Counted from the first letter of the stretch, positions 30,007-42,481 are shown. The stretch: 64,000 nucleotides of DNA from Deinococcus psychrotolerans (GCF_003860465.1 NZ_CP034183.1:1008501-1072500); one strand, 5' to 3'. The notes: generated from the letters alone by a model not told the origin. Numbers and translations: made by a program.

Positions 30007-30630
30007 ATGAAGATTGCAGTCATCGGAGCGGCGGGCGGGGTTGGGCGGCAAGTGGCGAGTCAGTTGGTACAGGCGGGCCACGAAGTGCGGGCGCTGGTTC
30101 GCACGCAGGAGCAGGCCGATATGCTCAGCCTCCACGGCGCGGCCCCGGTGATGGGCGACCTGACGGGCGAGTGGCAGCAGGTGCTGGACGGCACGGACGC
30201 GGTGGTTTGGGCGGCGGGCGCGGGAATGAGCGGCAAATATCAGGCCATCGACGGGGACGCGCTGGTGAACGTGGCTGACACCTTAGCCCAGCAGGGGCCA
30301 AAGCGGTTGGTGGTGGTGTCGAGCATGGGCGTAGACCGCCCAGAACAAATGCCGCCGTTTTTGATGCCCGTCCTCAAGGTCAAAGCTGTTTCAGACGCGC
30401 ACGTGCAGCAAAGCGGACTGGCGTTTACAGTTGTGCGGCCCGGCGGCCTGAGCGACCAGCCCGGTACCGGCCAGATCACGCTGGCGCAGCCCGCTCCCAG
30501 AGGACAGATTCCCCGCGAGGACGTGGCCCGCGTGGTGGTGGCCTGCTTGGAGAACGCAGGCAGCATTGGCCACACTTTTGAAATCGTCAGCGGCGAAACG
30601 GGCGTCCACGAAGCGGTAGCCGCGCTCTGA
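30007..30630 (+). CDS. NAD(P)-binding atypical SDR protein
   Basis: The product is 207 aa. A Rossmann nucleotide site [10 protein letters not shown] (8-17) is followed by VVWAAGAG and VVVSSMGVD. It resembles the YwnB/HSCARG-like atypical SDR group. TAGCCT (29995-30000) ends 6 nt before the ATG. Substrate unknown. Confidence 0.85.
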   Translation: MKIAVIGAAGGVGRQVASQLVQAGHEVRALVRTQEQADMLSLHGAAPVMGDLTGEWQQVLDGTDAVVWAAGAGMSGKYQAIDGDALVNVADTLAQQGPKRLVVVSSMGVDRPEQMPPFLMPVLKVKAVSDAHVQQSGLAFTVVRPGGLSDQPGTGQITLAQPAPRGQIPREDVARVVVACLENAGSIGHTFEIVSGETGVHEAVAAL

Positions 30631-30666
30631 GACGAATTGCGTAACGCAGGCCCTTGAAATCCACCT

Positions 30667-30692
30667 TAATCCGAGTAGTATAGTCAGGATTA
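30667..30692 (+). promoter_or_regulatory. feo promoter with inverted repeat
   Basis: TAATCC (30667-30672), 14 nt, GGATTA (30687-30692) spans the -10 TATAGT (30679-30684) and the first base of the feoA start codon. A dimeric iron regulator bound here would block transcription. The repeat is real; its role is inference. Confidence 0.45.
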
Positions 30693-30933
30693 TGACCGTT
30701 TCTCCCAGCGATGTCACGCTCAGCACCCTCAAACCCGGCGAGGCGGCGTATGTGGTCGCGCTTGATCCCAAGCATCCGCTGCGCCGCCGCCTCCTTGAAC
30801 TCGGCTTTATTCGCGGCGCGAAAGTGGACGTGATGCGCCTCGCGCCGATGGGCGACCCGGTGCATCTGCGGCTGGGCAATACCGATCTGGCGCTGCGGGC
30901 TGCCGACTTGGTGGGCGTGACGGTGAGGCGCTC

Positions 30934-30937
<4 letters not shown>
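30692..30937 (+). CDS. feoA: Ferrous iron transport protein FeoA
   Basis: The 81-residue SH3-like protein has [27 protein letters not shown], the FeoA core. FeoA is a small cytosolic partner of FeoB. The start lies 7 nt after TATAGT (30679-30684). feoA, feoB and the third gene overlap end to end. Confidence 0.93.
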
Positions 30938-33149
<2,212 letters not shown>

Positions 33150-33153
<4 letters not shown>

Positions 33154-33434
33154 CTTCTCCCCTCTCTACCATTTTGGGCAGCTTGGCGGGAAATCCCCGC
33201 ACTCTGCCGGAACTCTCGCGCCATCTGGGCAGCTCGCCTGAAGCGCTTGAAGGCATGCTGCGAACCCTCTACGCCGGAGGTTACGTGCAAGAAGCCGTGC
33301 AAGGCAACGGCGACTGCTCGTGCAACGGGTGCAGCCTCAAAAGCATGTGCCGCAACTTTGGCGACGAAACGCCAGATTTTCACTTGCTGCGGCTGACCGA
33401 GCGCGGCGAGAAGTATTTGAAGCGCAGCTTGTAG
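33150..33434 (+). CDS. FeoC-like winged-helix protein with cysteine cluster
   Basis: The 94-residue protein has a winged-helix N-terminus ([32 protein letters not shown]), then [12 protein letters not shown], a likely Fe-S or metal-binding cluster as in FeoC. Its ATG overlaps the feoB TGA (ATGA). I infer regulation or protection of FeoB. Confidence 0.8.
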
Positions 33435-33462
33435 CGGTGAGGAAAGGCGTTAGGCTGGCGGC

Positions 33463-34038
33463 ATGAAGTTCACCGTCCTCTCCACCAGCCTCAGCCCCCA
33501 GAGCCGCAGCCGAATGCTGGCGCGACTTGCTGCCGAGCGCCTGAGTCAGCAAGGCCACCAAGTCACGCTGCTGGATTTGCGCGACACGCCGCTGCCCACC
33601 TTTGACGACGACGCCACCTACGCGCACCCCAACGTGCATCTGTACCGTCAGGCGATTGAGCAGGCCGACGGGGTAATTTTGGCGCTGCCAGTCTACAACT
33701 GGGCCACCGGCAGCGGCGCGAAAAACCTGATCGAGCTGACTGGCTCTCACAGCACCACGCGCGGCCTGACCGCCGTTTGGTTCGACAAGGTCGTGACCTT
33801 TTTGGTGGCAGGCGGCCTGATGCACAGCTACGTTTCGCATCACCCGCTGGCGCTGGGCCTGCTGACCGATTTCAAATGCATCCTCAACCCGTATCACGTC
33901 TACGCGGTGGGCGAGGACTGGGAAGGTGACACCCTGAAACCTTTGATTGCCGCAAGGCTGGAAAAGACGCTGAGCGTGGCCGTAGAACTCTCAGAGCGGT
34001 TAGACGCACGAAAGTACCGCTCAACCTGGGAGATGTAA
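33463..34038 (+). CDS. NADPH-dependent FMN reductase family protein
   Basis: The 191-residue flavodoxin-like protein begins LSTSLSPQSRSRMLARL (FMN phosphate loop) and carries LPVYNWATGSGAKNLIE. TAGGCT (33451-33456) ends 6 nt before the ATG. It could supply electrons for iron reduction next to the feo operon (inference from position). Confidence 0.85.
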   Translation: MKFTVLSTSLSPQSRSRMLARLAAERLSQQGHQVTLLDLRDTPLPTFDDDATYAHPNVHLYRQAIEQADGVILALPVYNWATGSGAKNLIELTGSHSTTRGLTAVWFDKVVTFLVAGGLMHSYVSHHPLALGLLTDFKCILNPYHVYAVGEDWEGDTLKPLIAARLEKTLSVAVELSERLDARKYRSTWEM

Positions 34039-34047
34039 GCGCCCTGC

Positions 34048-35877
34048 TCAGTCTGCTTGGCCTTGTCCCAATAGCCGCCCCGTGCTGAGGTCTAGGCTGA
34101 CTTGACCACGTAGCACCTCGCCGCTGAGCAAGTCCGTCCAGTCGCCCTGCGGTAAGGTCAACATGATGGCTTCAGGGGTGCGTGAGGCCAGCGCCAAGAC
34201 CCGCTCGGCGTGGCCGCTTCCGGCGGTGTACTCGCGCACGAAGCCGACGGCGTCCGGCGTTTGCAACACGAAGCGCAAATGCCCTTGTTGCAGGGCCAGC
34301 GCGTTGCGGCGCACTTTGATGAGCTGCTGAACCTCGGCCCGCAACTCGGTGTCCCACTCGGCCTCGTTCCAAGGCATGCTCTCGCGGCACCACGGCATTG
34401 CGCCCTCCTGAGCCTGCGACAGCCCGATCTCGGTGCCGTAGTACAGGCACGGCACGCCCGCGTAGGCCAGCAGCAAAGTGAGAGCGGCCCGCAGCTTGCG
34501 GGTATCGCCGCCGAGCCGAAACAGAGCGCGGGGAATGTCGTGCGAGTCGAGCAGATTGAACATGCTGAGCGCCACTTGCGGCGGCAGAGCGTGATAAGTA
34601 TCGGCCAACAGGGCGCACAGTTCTTCGCCACCCAAGCGGCTGGGAGTGAACGTGTAGCTGTGGCCCGAAAACCACTGCATCAGCGGCAGGCCAAAGCCGT
34701 GATAGTTCATCGCGCCGTCTTCGCCGCTGCCATCAAGGGCAGCTTCTGGGTCAAAGAAGCGCTCGCCGAACACGTAAGCGTCTCTCTTCTCGGCGCGGGC
34801 GGCCCGCTTGAGCGAGCGGTGCAGATCCAAGTTGCCCTCGTCGGTGCCGCCCTTGCCGATCATGTGGGCCACGTCCAGCCGCCAGCCGTCCGCACCGCGC
34901 CGCAGCCACTGGCGCACCACGCTCTGCTCGCCCGCCAAGAACTCCTGCTCGGCGTCGCCGCTGAGGTAATCGAGCTTGGGCAGGGTGGGCACATCAAAAA
35001 AAGCGTGGTAGGGCAACTCATGCTGCGTTTTTTCCTGCTCATCCCGCCAGGTGAACATGGCCCGCTCGCGCTCGGCCCCCGCTAACGCCGCCTGAAACAG
35101 GGCGTGTTCGTTGCCGACATGATTGAACACGCCATCCAGGACGATCTTGAGGTTGGCCGCATGAACCGCGCCGATCAGGTCGTCAAAGGCTGCGTCGCCG
35201 CCGAGGTGCGGGTCGACGTGGCGGTAATCCGAGATGTCGTAGCGGTGGTTGCTGGGCGAAACGAAAATCGGGGTCAGCCACAGGGCATTGACGCCCAGAT
35301 CGGTGAGGTAAGGCAAAGCGTCCTGAATGCCTCGCAAGTCGCCGCCATAGTGGGCGTGAACGTCGCCCGCCTGGTCAATCGGCGCTCCCCAAGGGCGCGT
35401 TTCGATGGGGCGGCCCTGATACTGGTATTCACCTTCACGCACGTTGTTGCTGGAATCGCCGTCGCGGAAGCGGTCAGGGAAAATCTGGTAGAAGACGCTC
35501 TGCCAGGCCCACTCGGGCGCAATGTGTCCGGCCAGATATTGAAACCAACTCCGAAAGCCGCGCCGCCCGTGCGTCAGACCCGCCGCCGTCAGGTTGAGGT
35601 GGTCGTCCGGGAGGCGCAGTTCCCAGGCGTAGCGCACCCGCCCCGCGTGAATGGGCAAGCGGGCCTCGAACCACTGGCCCTCACCGCTCCAGTTCGGCAG
35701 CGTCACGGCTTCGGCGGGCAGGTATTCGATTTCGCCCACCCGCACGACTTTCAGCGATACGCCTGTCACCGGCAGACCCGTCCAGACGCGCAGGGTGACA
35801 CTTTCTCCTTGCGGCAAGCCGAGGGCAGCGGTATAAGCGGGAGTGTGGTCGTGGCGGGCAGGAATGGGGCTGAGCAT
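34048..35877 (-). CDS. GH13 alpha-glucanase (neopullulanase/maltogenic amylase-like)
   Basis: The 609-residue cytosolic-type enzyme lacks a signal peptide. An N-terminal CBM34-like domain (about 1-110) precedes the TIM barrel. The conserved regions are LDGVFNHVG, GWRLDVAHM (nucleophile Asp), FGERF (acid/base Glu) and LLDSHDIPR (third Asp). It should cleave maltodextrin, pullulan or cyclodextrin. Start at 35877 (MLSPIPARHD) follows AGGAG; the open frame to 35898 is not used. Confidence 0.9.
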   Translation of the reverse strand: MLSPIPARHDHTPAYTAALGLPQGESVTLRVWTGLPVTGVSLKVVRVGEIEYLPAEAVTLPNWSGEGQWFEARLPIHAGRVRYAWELRLPDDHLNLTAAGLTHGRRGFRSWFQYLAGHIAPEWAWQSVFYQIFPDRFRDGDSSNNVREGEYQYQGRPIETRPWGAPIDQAGDVHAHYGGDLRGIQDALPYLTDLGVNALWLTPIFVSPSNHRYDISDYRHVDPHLGGDAAFDDLIGAVHAANLKIVLDGVFNHVGNEHALFQAALAGAERERAMFTWRDEQEKTQHELPYHAFFDVPTLPKLDYLSGDAEQEFLAGEQSVVRQWLRRGADGWRLDVAHMIGKGGTDEGNLDLHRSLKRAARAEKRDAYVFGERFFDPEAALDGSGEDGAMNYHGFGLPLMQWFSGHSYTFTPSRLGGEELCALLADTYHALPPQVALSMFNLLDSHDIPRALFRLGGDTRKLRAALTLLLAYAGVPCLYYGTEIGLSQAQEGAMPWCRESMPWNEAEWDTELRAEVQQLIKVRRNALALQQGHLRFVLQTPDAVGFVREYTAGSGHAERVLALASRTPEAIMLTLPQGDWTDLLSGEVLRGQVSLDLSTGRLLGQGQAD

Positions 35878-36050
35878 GAATGTTCTCCTGAGGGGCACAC
35901 CGAACCGCCGCCCCTCCGCGTCGAGTGGGAGGCCGTACCACGCCTTGCCGAGTAGTTGGGGGAACGTAGACTGGGCTAGCGTCGCCTGTGATGTTGCGTT
36001 TCGGTTGAGGGCTAAAGGTCACCGCGCTTCAGGCCTCACGCGGACGCCGC

Positions 36051-36644
36051 TTACCGACCCGCCGAGAAGTACTCCGCGTTCGGCACAAAGCCCAGAGCGC
36101 TCGACACGCGGTTGGTCAGGTTGAACATCCCGGTGACTTGCACCAGTTCCATAATTTCGTGGTCGCCGAGACCCACCGCCCGCAAGGCCCCCAAGTCGCT
36201 TTCGGTCATCTGGGCCGGCGTCACGGTCAGCTTTTCGGCGTAGGCGCACAGGGCCGCTTCACGCGCACTCAGCGGAGCCTGCCGCCAGTTGACGGCCACC
36301 GCGTCGGCTTTGCTTGCCTCCATGCCCGTCAGTCTCAGCGCCGCGCCGTGCGACACCGCGCAGTAAAGGCAGGCGTTGAGACTACTCACGACCACCGCCA
36401 CCAGTTCTCGCTCCTGCGGCGGCAGGTGGCCTTCCTTATTGAGCAGCAAATTGAAATAACTCCACCACGCCTGAAACTGCTCGCCATTGAGCGCCTGCGC
36501 TTTGAACACATTCGGTACGAAGCCCAGATTGCTTTGCGCCTTGCTCCAGAGCTTGGCGACACTTTCGGGCACCTCGGCTTCAGTGGGAACGGGCAGGAAA
36601 GAGAAACGGGGCTGCGCTTCACCGGACGTTGGGTCGTGGGTCAT
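36051..36644 (-). CDS. Peroxidase-related AhpD-like protein
   Basis: The 197-residue carboxymuconolactone decarboxylase-fold protein has the redox motif CLYCAVSHG (about residues 107-115). Family members reduce peroxides or act with lipoylated partners. TAGACT (36651-36656) ends 6 nt before the ATG. Confidence 0.87.
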   Translation of the reverse strand: MTHDPTSGEAQPRFSFLPVPTEAEVPESVAKLWSKAQSNLGFVPNVFKAQALNGEQFQAWWSYFNLLLNKEGHLPPQERELVAVVVSSLNACLYCAVSHGAALRLTGMEASKADAVAVNWRQAPLSAREAALCAYAEKLTVTPAQMTESDLGALRAVGLGDHEIMELVQVTGMFNLTNRVSSALGFVPNAEYFSAGR

Positions 36645-36782
36645 GGCTCCAGTCTAGCGATGTGTTGAGAGCGAGGTCGCCGCTCCAACTCCTACGGATT
36701 CAAAGTATTCATGCTTGGGCAGGCGTCTACACAGCTCAGCGTCCTGTATTTTTTTGAGAGAGGGCATCTTGTAGGGTGAGGT

Positions 36783-37376
36783 ATGGCGGCACAAGCGCTC
36801 TTTACCGACTGGGCCACTCCCCTTCTCTCTGGGCCGCTTTCTTGCCCACTGGCTCCAGCCAAGCCGCCCAAAATCGAGCGCCACGACCTCGCGGCCAAGT
36901 TGCACCACACCAACACCGGCCTGCGCCCTGTTGACCGCTACAGCCAGCACAGCGACGGGCTGTTCGTTTCGCGCCGCTTCGTGGCCCACCCGCGCATCCG
37001 GGCCTGGCACGCCCACCTGCTGCCCGCACTGGGGCTGCAAATCTGCCGCTACGACTTTTACGGCGTGCGCGAGCACGATTACTACCTCGATCTGGCCACC
37101 ATCAGCGAGGACGGCGGCGTCTGGACGATGCACGACCACTACCTCGACGTGCTGATCTGGCGCGGAAAACGGGCCGAAGTGGTGGACGAAGACGAGTTTT
37201 TGAGCGCGGCGCTCGCGGGCTACTTGCCACAGCAGCAAGCCGAGCGCGTCTGGGAGCAGGCCCGTACCCTGCTCAGCGACCTGGTCCAGCACGGTTTCGA
37301 GCTGGGCGCTTATCTGGCGGCTCAGGGAGTAGACCCGCGCTTGGCCGATTTTGGTGAAGTTCCCCTTTGCTCCTAG
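36783..37376 (+). CDS. DUF402 family protein
   Basis: The 197-residue product carries the DUF402 pattern: DYYLDLATISEDGGVWTMHDHYLDVLIWRGKRAEVVDEDEF. Members are FomD-like nucleoside-diphosphate hydrolases or of unknown function. The start is ATG at 36783, TAGGGT about 5 nt upstream. It lies 33 bp before recF. Confidence 0.75.
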   Translation: MAAQALFTDWATPLLSGPLSCPLAPAKPPKIERHDLAAKLHHTNTGLRPVDRYSQHSDGLFVSRRFVAHPRIRAWHAHLLPALGLQICRYDFYGVREHDYYLDLATISEDGGVWTMHDHYLDVLIWRGKRAEVVDEDEFLSAALAGYLPQQQAERVWEQARTLLSDLVQHGFELGAYLAAQGVDPRLADFGEVPLCS

Positions 37377-37409
37377 TTCGCACCTAGACGTCCCCGCTAG
37401 AATGCCTGC

Positions 37410-38522
37410 ATGCTCCTGCAAACCCTCACCACCCTCAATTACCGCAACCTCGCGCCCGCCACGCTGCATTTTCCGGCGGGCGTCAGCGCCGTGTGGGGGC
37501 CGAACGGAGCGGGCAAAACCAACTTGCTGGAAGCCGTTTATCTGGCCCTGACCGGCCTGAGCGACGTGACCCGCCTCGAACAACTGATCTTGCAGGGCGA
37601 GCGCGAGGCCTACGTGCGGGCCGATCTATGGCAGGGCGGCAGCCTCAGCGTCTTGGAAGTCGGGCTGGGACGCGGGCGGCGCACCCTCAAGGCTGACGGC
37701 GTGCGGGTGCGCGGGCAGGAGCTCCCACGCGGCAGCGCCGTCTGGATTCGCCCCGAGGACTCGGAACTCGTCTACGGTGCGCCGAGTGTGCGCCGCGCTT
37801 ACCTCGACGAACTCCTCTCGCGAATCAGCGCCCGCTACGGCCAACAGCTCTCGCGCTATGAGCGCACCGTCGCCCAGCGCAACGCCGCGCTGAAGGCTGG
37901 AGAAGACTGGGCCATGCCCATCTGGGAAGAAACGCTGGCCAAACTTGGCAGCGAGATCATGGACGTGCGCCGCCGCGCCGTGATCCGGCTGGCCGAACTG
38001 GCCTTTGAGGCCAACGCCGCGCTGGGATCGAGTAAACCGCTGAAACTCGGACTCAGCGAAACCACCACCCCCGAAACCTTCCGCGCCGACTTTACCCGCC
38101 GGGCCGCCGAGGAACGGGCACGCGGCTCGACGGTAATTGGCCCGCACCGCGACGACCTGAGCTTGACGCTGGGCGACTTCCCGGCGGGCGAATACGCCAG
38201 TCGGGGCGAGGCCCGCACCATCGCCCTGAGCCTAAGGAAAGCCGAGTTCGAGCTGCTGCACGAGCGCTTTGGTGAAATGCCGCTGCTGCTGATCGACGAC
38301 TTTTCTGCCGAACTTGATCCCTCGCGGCGGGCTTTTTTGCTGAGCCTGGCCGCCAGCGTGCCGCAGGCCATCGTGACCGGCACCGAAAAAGCCCCCGGCG
38401 CGGCGCTCAGCTTCCGGGCCGAGTCGGGCATCTTTGCTCCTGAACAGAACAGTGCTCCTGAACAAAGCAGCACGCCTGAACAAGCCACCAAACACACCGC
38501 ACTGGAACAGGTCGGCGGATGA
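37410..38522 (+). CDS. recF: Recombination mediator RecF
   Basis: The 370-residue SMC-like ATPase has Walker A GPNGAGKT (30-37), the signature region YASRGEARTIALSLRKAEFEL, and Walker B LLLIDDFSAELD. With RecO/RecR it loads RecA at gaps; Deinococcus lacks RecBC and depends on RecFOR (family knowledge). The last 33 or so residues form a tail with repeated PEQ units (APEQNS, APEQSS, TPEQAT), unusual for RecF. TAGAAT (37398-37403) ends 6 nt before the ATG. Its stop overlaps the dciA-like start. Confidence 0.95.
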   Translation: MLLQTLTTLNYRNLAPATLHFPAGVSAVWGPNGAGKTNLLEAVYLALTGLSDVTRLEQLILQGEREAYVRADLWQGGSLSVLEVGLGRGRRTLKADGVRVRGQELPRGSAVWIRPEDSELVYGAPSVRRAYLDELLSRISARYGQQLSRYERTVAQRNAALKAGEDWAMPIWEETLAKLGSEIMDVRRRAVIRLAELAFEANAALGSSKPLKLGLSETTTPETFRADFTRRAAEERARGSTVIGPHRDDLSLTLGDFPAGEYASRGEARTIALSLRKAEFELLHERFGEMPLLLIDDFSAELDPSRRAFLLSLAASVPQAIVTGTEKAPGAALSFRAESGIFAPEQNSAPEQSSTPEQATKHTALEQVGG

Positions 38523-39421
38523 CGCGGGGGCGCGGCTTCTCGGGCAGAGGGGGCAGCAGAACAGGCGGCACACGCGGCCTGCGCGACGTGCTGGGCACCA
38601 CCTTGTCCAAGCACCGCTTGCAGAGCGGGGTTTCGAAGGCCCGCAGCATTTTGCTGTGGCCGGAGGTGGTCGGCTCCGACTTGGCCCGCCTGACCCGCGC
38701 CCGCAGCCAGCAGGGCAACACCCTCTTTGTCGAGGTCAGAGATAGCAGCATGGCCCACTTCCTGACTTTGCAGCGCCCGGCATTTTTGAAATTGTTGCAA
38801 GAAAAACTCGGCGACCAGAGCGTGACCGAACTGCGTTTTTCGGTGGGCCGCCTGAACGCGCACATTGCCGCGCCGCTGCCAGAAGTGCTGCCCGCCCCTG
38901 ACCGCGCCCGCGCCCGCAAACTGGCGCAGGCCGCACCCGACAGCTTGCACGACGTGGCGCTCAGGGCCGCCGAAGCCGTGACCCGCGCCCGGCGTTGGCG
39001 CGAGCAGCAGGGTTACGCGCCCTGCCCAGTGTGCGGAGAGCCGAGCAAGCAGCAGCCCTGTCACGCCTGCGCCCTGACGTTGGAAGACCCCAACGTGAAG
39101 CGCTCGGCGCTGCGGCTGGCCCGCGACCCCTCGGGCCTGAGCGCCCTGCCGGACATGCTGGGCAACAGCGGCACCGACGCGGCCCGCTTTCTGGCGCTCT
39201 TGGCACTCAGCGAGAAGTTGGAGAACTTGGCGCTGGAATGCGTGCAGGCAGGCAACGACGACCATTACCGGGCCTTTTTGAAGGAGCAGGCCGCCCTTTA
39301 CCTCAAGCTGTTTCACCGCCGCACGCGGCTGAGCAAGGCCGATTGGAACGCCCTCCCCGCTGGGCCGCTGGCGGTACTAAGAGCGGGGCCAGACGGACTG
39401 AACGAGCGGCCCACTCCCTGA
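38519..39421 (+). CDS. DciA-like (DUF721) protein with zinc ribbon
   Basis: The 300-residue product begins with a Gly/Arg-rich segment. A DUF721/DciA domain follows (about 20-115, LRDVLGTTLSKHRL, WPEVVGSDLARLTRARSQQGNTLFVEV), then CPVCGEPSKQQPCHAC (two CxxC, zinc ribbon, about 168-183) and a helical C-terminus. DciA loads replicative helicase in bacteria without DnaC. It overlaps recF by 4 nt (ATGA). Most DciA proteins are much shorter, so the added domains are a lineage feature. Confidence 0.8.
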   Translation: MTRGRGFSGRGGSRTGGTRGLRDVLGTTLSKHRLQSGVSKARSILLWPEVVGSDLARLTRARSQQGNTLFVEVRDSSMAHFLTLQRPAFLKLLQEKLGDQSVTELRFSVGRLNAHIAAPLPEVLPAPDRARARKLAQAAPDSLHDVALRAAEAVTRARRWREQQGYAPCPVCGEPSKQQPCHACALTLEDPNVKRSALRLARDPSGLSALPDMLGNSGTDAARFLALLALSEKLENLALECVQAGNDDHYRAFLKEQAALYLKLFHRRTRLSKADWNALPAGPLAVLRAGPDGLNERPTP

Positions 39422-39484
39422 TCAAGCACCTCAACCGTGCCTTAATTGCTCACTCTCCTCGCCAAGCGGCGTAAAGTGACGCGC

Positions 39485-39994
<510 letters not shown>

Positions 39995-40162
39995 GCCGAA
40001 CCGAATAACAGAACAGCGTTCAGTCAGTCCTGTGTAGTCACCACAGCAAACGCGCCTTGAGACCACTAAGCCCACCTGAGAACTGCTTCTGAGTCCACAT
40101 ATCTTTCCCTATTTGCCACACCTGACACCCCACCGCCCAACTCCCAAGGAACCCGACCAATC

Positions 40163-40978
40163 ATGACGACCTTGACCCAACTCACTCCCCTTTATGCCGC
40201 CGTGCTCCTCGGCGTGGCGATCACTTGGCTGTGGCAAGTCGCCAAGTCGGCCCGGAGGAGTTTGTGGCCCCGCTTGGGCATCCTGATGCCGCTGGGCCTG
40301 ACCTCGCTACTGGCCGCACCAGTGCTAGACGTGCCCGCGCTGTTTGGCATGGGCGCGGGCCTGGTGCTGATCGCCGCTTACTGGCCGGTGTTGCGCCTGC
40401 GGGGGCCGCCAAGACCGGCTGAGGGCGGCCTGATGTGGCTGCTCCTGATCGCTGGGCTGCTGTCGGTAAGCTGGGGGGTGCAAATGCAGAGCGCCAATCT
40501 ATTGTTCGGCGCAGCGGCACTGACGCTCTACAGCTTGGCCCTGCTGCTCTCCGCAACGCTGTATCCCAAGCGCTTCAACGTGATCGCGCCGAATTTCAAG
40601 GTGTCTCCCACTTTTTTACGGCGCTGGCAAGGCGCAGTAACTCCAGCAGTCGCCGACCTTGAGCTAACGCTGGACGTGAACGCCGCCCGACTGGTCAACA
40701 CCTCCGGCCACACCCTCCATTTGGCGGGTTGGTCGCCCGCCAGTGGCAACGCTTGGCTGCGTACCCGCAGCGCAGACGGCGAACTCCTGTCTACCCTGAG
40801 CGCCGGAGAAACCGTTTACCTGATGCCTTGGTCACCCATGCGCGGTGGCCCACACGAAGGCGTGCGGCTGTGGTACGCCCGCGAAGGCGAGGACGCCACT
40901 TACCTTTTCCGTGCCGACTGGGCCAACGCCTGGGTCTCGCAGGGCGCGGCGGAAGCGGGGGAGCGGGTGCTGAACTGA
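40163..40978 (+). CDS. Membrane protein of unknown function
   Basis: The product is 271 aa with about five TM segments in the first 140 residues and a soluble C-terminal domain of about 125 residues. No family motif is recognised. AAGGAAC lies about 12 nt before the ATG. The 168 bp upstream show no clear promoter. Confidence 0.6.
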   Translation: MTTLTQLTPLYAAVLLGVAITWLWQVAKSARRSLWPRLGILMPLGLTSLLAAPVLDVPALFGMGAGLVLIAAYWPVLRLRGPPRPAEGGLMWLLLIAGLLSVSWGVQMQSANLLFGAAALTLYSLALLLSATLYPKRFNVIAPNFKVSPTFLRRWQGAVTPAVADLELTLDVNAARLVNTSGHTLHLAGWSPASGNAWLRTRSADGELLSTLSAGETVYLMPWSPMRGGPHEGVRLWYAREGEDATYLFRADWANAWVSQGAAEAGERVLN

Positions 40979-41045
40979 ATCAGCTCAGCAAGCCAACATA
41001 AATCTCATCGAGTGATAGGGAGCGGCACAAGCACGGCAACTCTAG

Positions 41046-41201
41046 TTACGCGAGTGTGAGGAGAAACTGTTCAGCCGGATTGAGTATCGCCGGATGACCG
41101 CTCTTCTTTCTTTCGCCCTCACGTTGAAGTAAAACAGCTTCCCTATCGGCTACGGTTTTGGAGTAAATCCCAATTCGCCACTCAACCTGGGCACAGTTCA
41201 T
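41046..41201 (-). CDS. Possible small ORF, unsupported function
   Basis: A 51-residue open frame (MNCAQVEWRIGIYSKTV...) downstream of the leuC-like gene. It has no visible ribosome site or homology I can name. It lies in an otherwise gene-free 246-bp stretch (40979-41224). It may be a remnant of a longer gene. Confidence 0.2.
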   Translation of the reverse strand: MNCAQVEWRIGIYSKTVADREAVLLQREGERKKSGHPAILNPAEQFLLTLA

Positions 41202-41224
41202 TGAAGCAAATGATTCAGGAACCA

Positions 41225-42481
41225 CTACGCCGCTCCCAAATCCTCCGGCAAAGCAATCCTCCCCATCACCGCTGTTGCCGCCGCCACTGCGGGCGAGGCC
41301 AGATAAATCTTGGCGTCCTTGTCGCCCATGCGGCCTATGAAGTTGCGGTTGCTGGTGCTCACGCAGACTTCGCCGGGGGCCAGCACGCCCTGATGCCTCC
41401 CCATGCACGGCCCGCAGCCCGGCGTGCCCAGCACTGCGCCCGCTTGAATCAGGGTCAGCAGCGTGCCGTCAGCCATCGCTGCTTCCATCACTTCGCTGCT
41501 GGCGGGAATTACCAGCAGGCGGGTGGTCGGGTCAACTCTATGGCCCCGCAGCACTTCGGCGGCGGCGTGCAAGTCATCCAAGCGCCCGTTGGTGCAGGTG
41601 CCAATGAAGACCTGATCTACCTTGAGGCCGCGCAACTCGGACACGTCATACACGTTGTCCACTTCGCTCGGCGCACTCATGCGGGGGCGCAGCACCGAGA
41701 GGTCAATCTCCAGTTCGCGGACGTACTTCGCGCCTTCCTGCGGGTAGATCCACTCCGGCACGTCGTACATTTCCAGAATCTCGCCGCCCGGCACCACCAA
41801 GCCGGCTTTTGCGCCCGCTTCCACGCACAAATTCGCCAGCGTCATCCGCTCGCCGCGCGTAAACTTGTCGCCCGCATGAATCTCCACACTCTGATAGGTG
41901 GCCCCGTCCGCTCCCAGCCGCGAGATCATTTCCAGCGCCACGTCTTTTGCACTGACACTGCGATGCAACTCGCCCGTCAAGGTGACTTTGACGCTTTCCG
42001 GCACCCGCAGCCAAGTTTTGCCGCTGGCGGCCGCCAGAGCGATGTCGGTGGCTCCCATGCCGGTGCCGAAGGCCGCCACCGCGCCGTAAGTGGTGGAGTG
42101 GCTGTCGCTGCCCAGCACGATCCAACCCGGCCTCGCCAGCCCCTCTTCCATCAAGACTTGGTGGCAGATGCCGCGCCCCACGTCAAAGAGGCGCACGCCA
42201 GTTTGAGCGGCGTACTCGCGGGCTTCTTTTTGCGCCTGCGCCACGCTGACGGTGCTGGCGGGGGCCACGTGGTCAATCACGATGGACACGCGCTCCGGGT
42301 ACTTGGGCACGGCGGCGAGGTCTTTTTGCATCCGCTCGATAAAACTCTGGGCAATGGAATCCACCACCATCACCTGATCAACTTCCACCACCGCGAGGTC
42401 GCCCGCGTAAAAGGTGCCGCCGCCGCGCTGAGAGAGAATGCGCTCGGCCATCGTTTGAGGATATGGGCTTGATTGGGTCAT
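41225..42481 (-). CDS. leuC: 3-isopropylmalate dehydratase/homoaconitase large subunit
   Basis: The 418-residue aconitase-family protein has the cluster cysteines in FIGTCTNGR and TPGCGPCMG, plus GSDSHSTTYGAVAAFGTGMGATD. The 418-residue length fits the archaeal/Thermus LeuC-HacA group, so it acts in leucine or lysine synthesis; the neighbours do not decide which. The start at 42481 follows AGGAGG and overlaps the HNH stop (ATGA); an open extension to 42568 is rejected. The small subunit is not adjacent. Confidence 0.9.
   Translation of the reverse strand: MTQSSPYPQTMAERILSQRGGGTFYAGDLAVVEVDQVMVVDSIAQSFIERMQKDLAAVPKYPERVSIVIDHVAPASTVSVAQAQKEAREYAAQTGVRLFDVGRGICHQVLMEEGLARPGWIVLGSDSHSTTYGAVAAFGTGMGATDIALAAASGKTWLRVPESVKVTLTGELHRSVSAKDVALEMISRLGADGATYQSVEIHAGDKFTRGERMTLANLCVEAGAKAGLVVPGGEILEMYDVPEWIYPQEGAKYVRELEIDLSVLRPRMSAPSEVDNVYDVSELRGLKVDQVFIGTCTNGRLDDLHAAAEVLRGHRVDPTTRLLVIPASSEVMEAAMADGTLLTLIQAGAVLGTPGCGPCMGRHQGVLAPGEVCVSTSNRNFIGRMGDKDAKIYLASPAVAAATAVMGRIALPEDLGAA

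Noticed and set aside
34210..35085. 291-codon open frame opposite the GH13 gene
   Set aside because: Shadow of a frame that carries all GH13 catalytic motifs.
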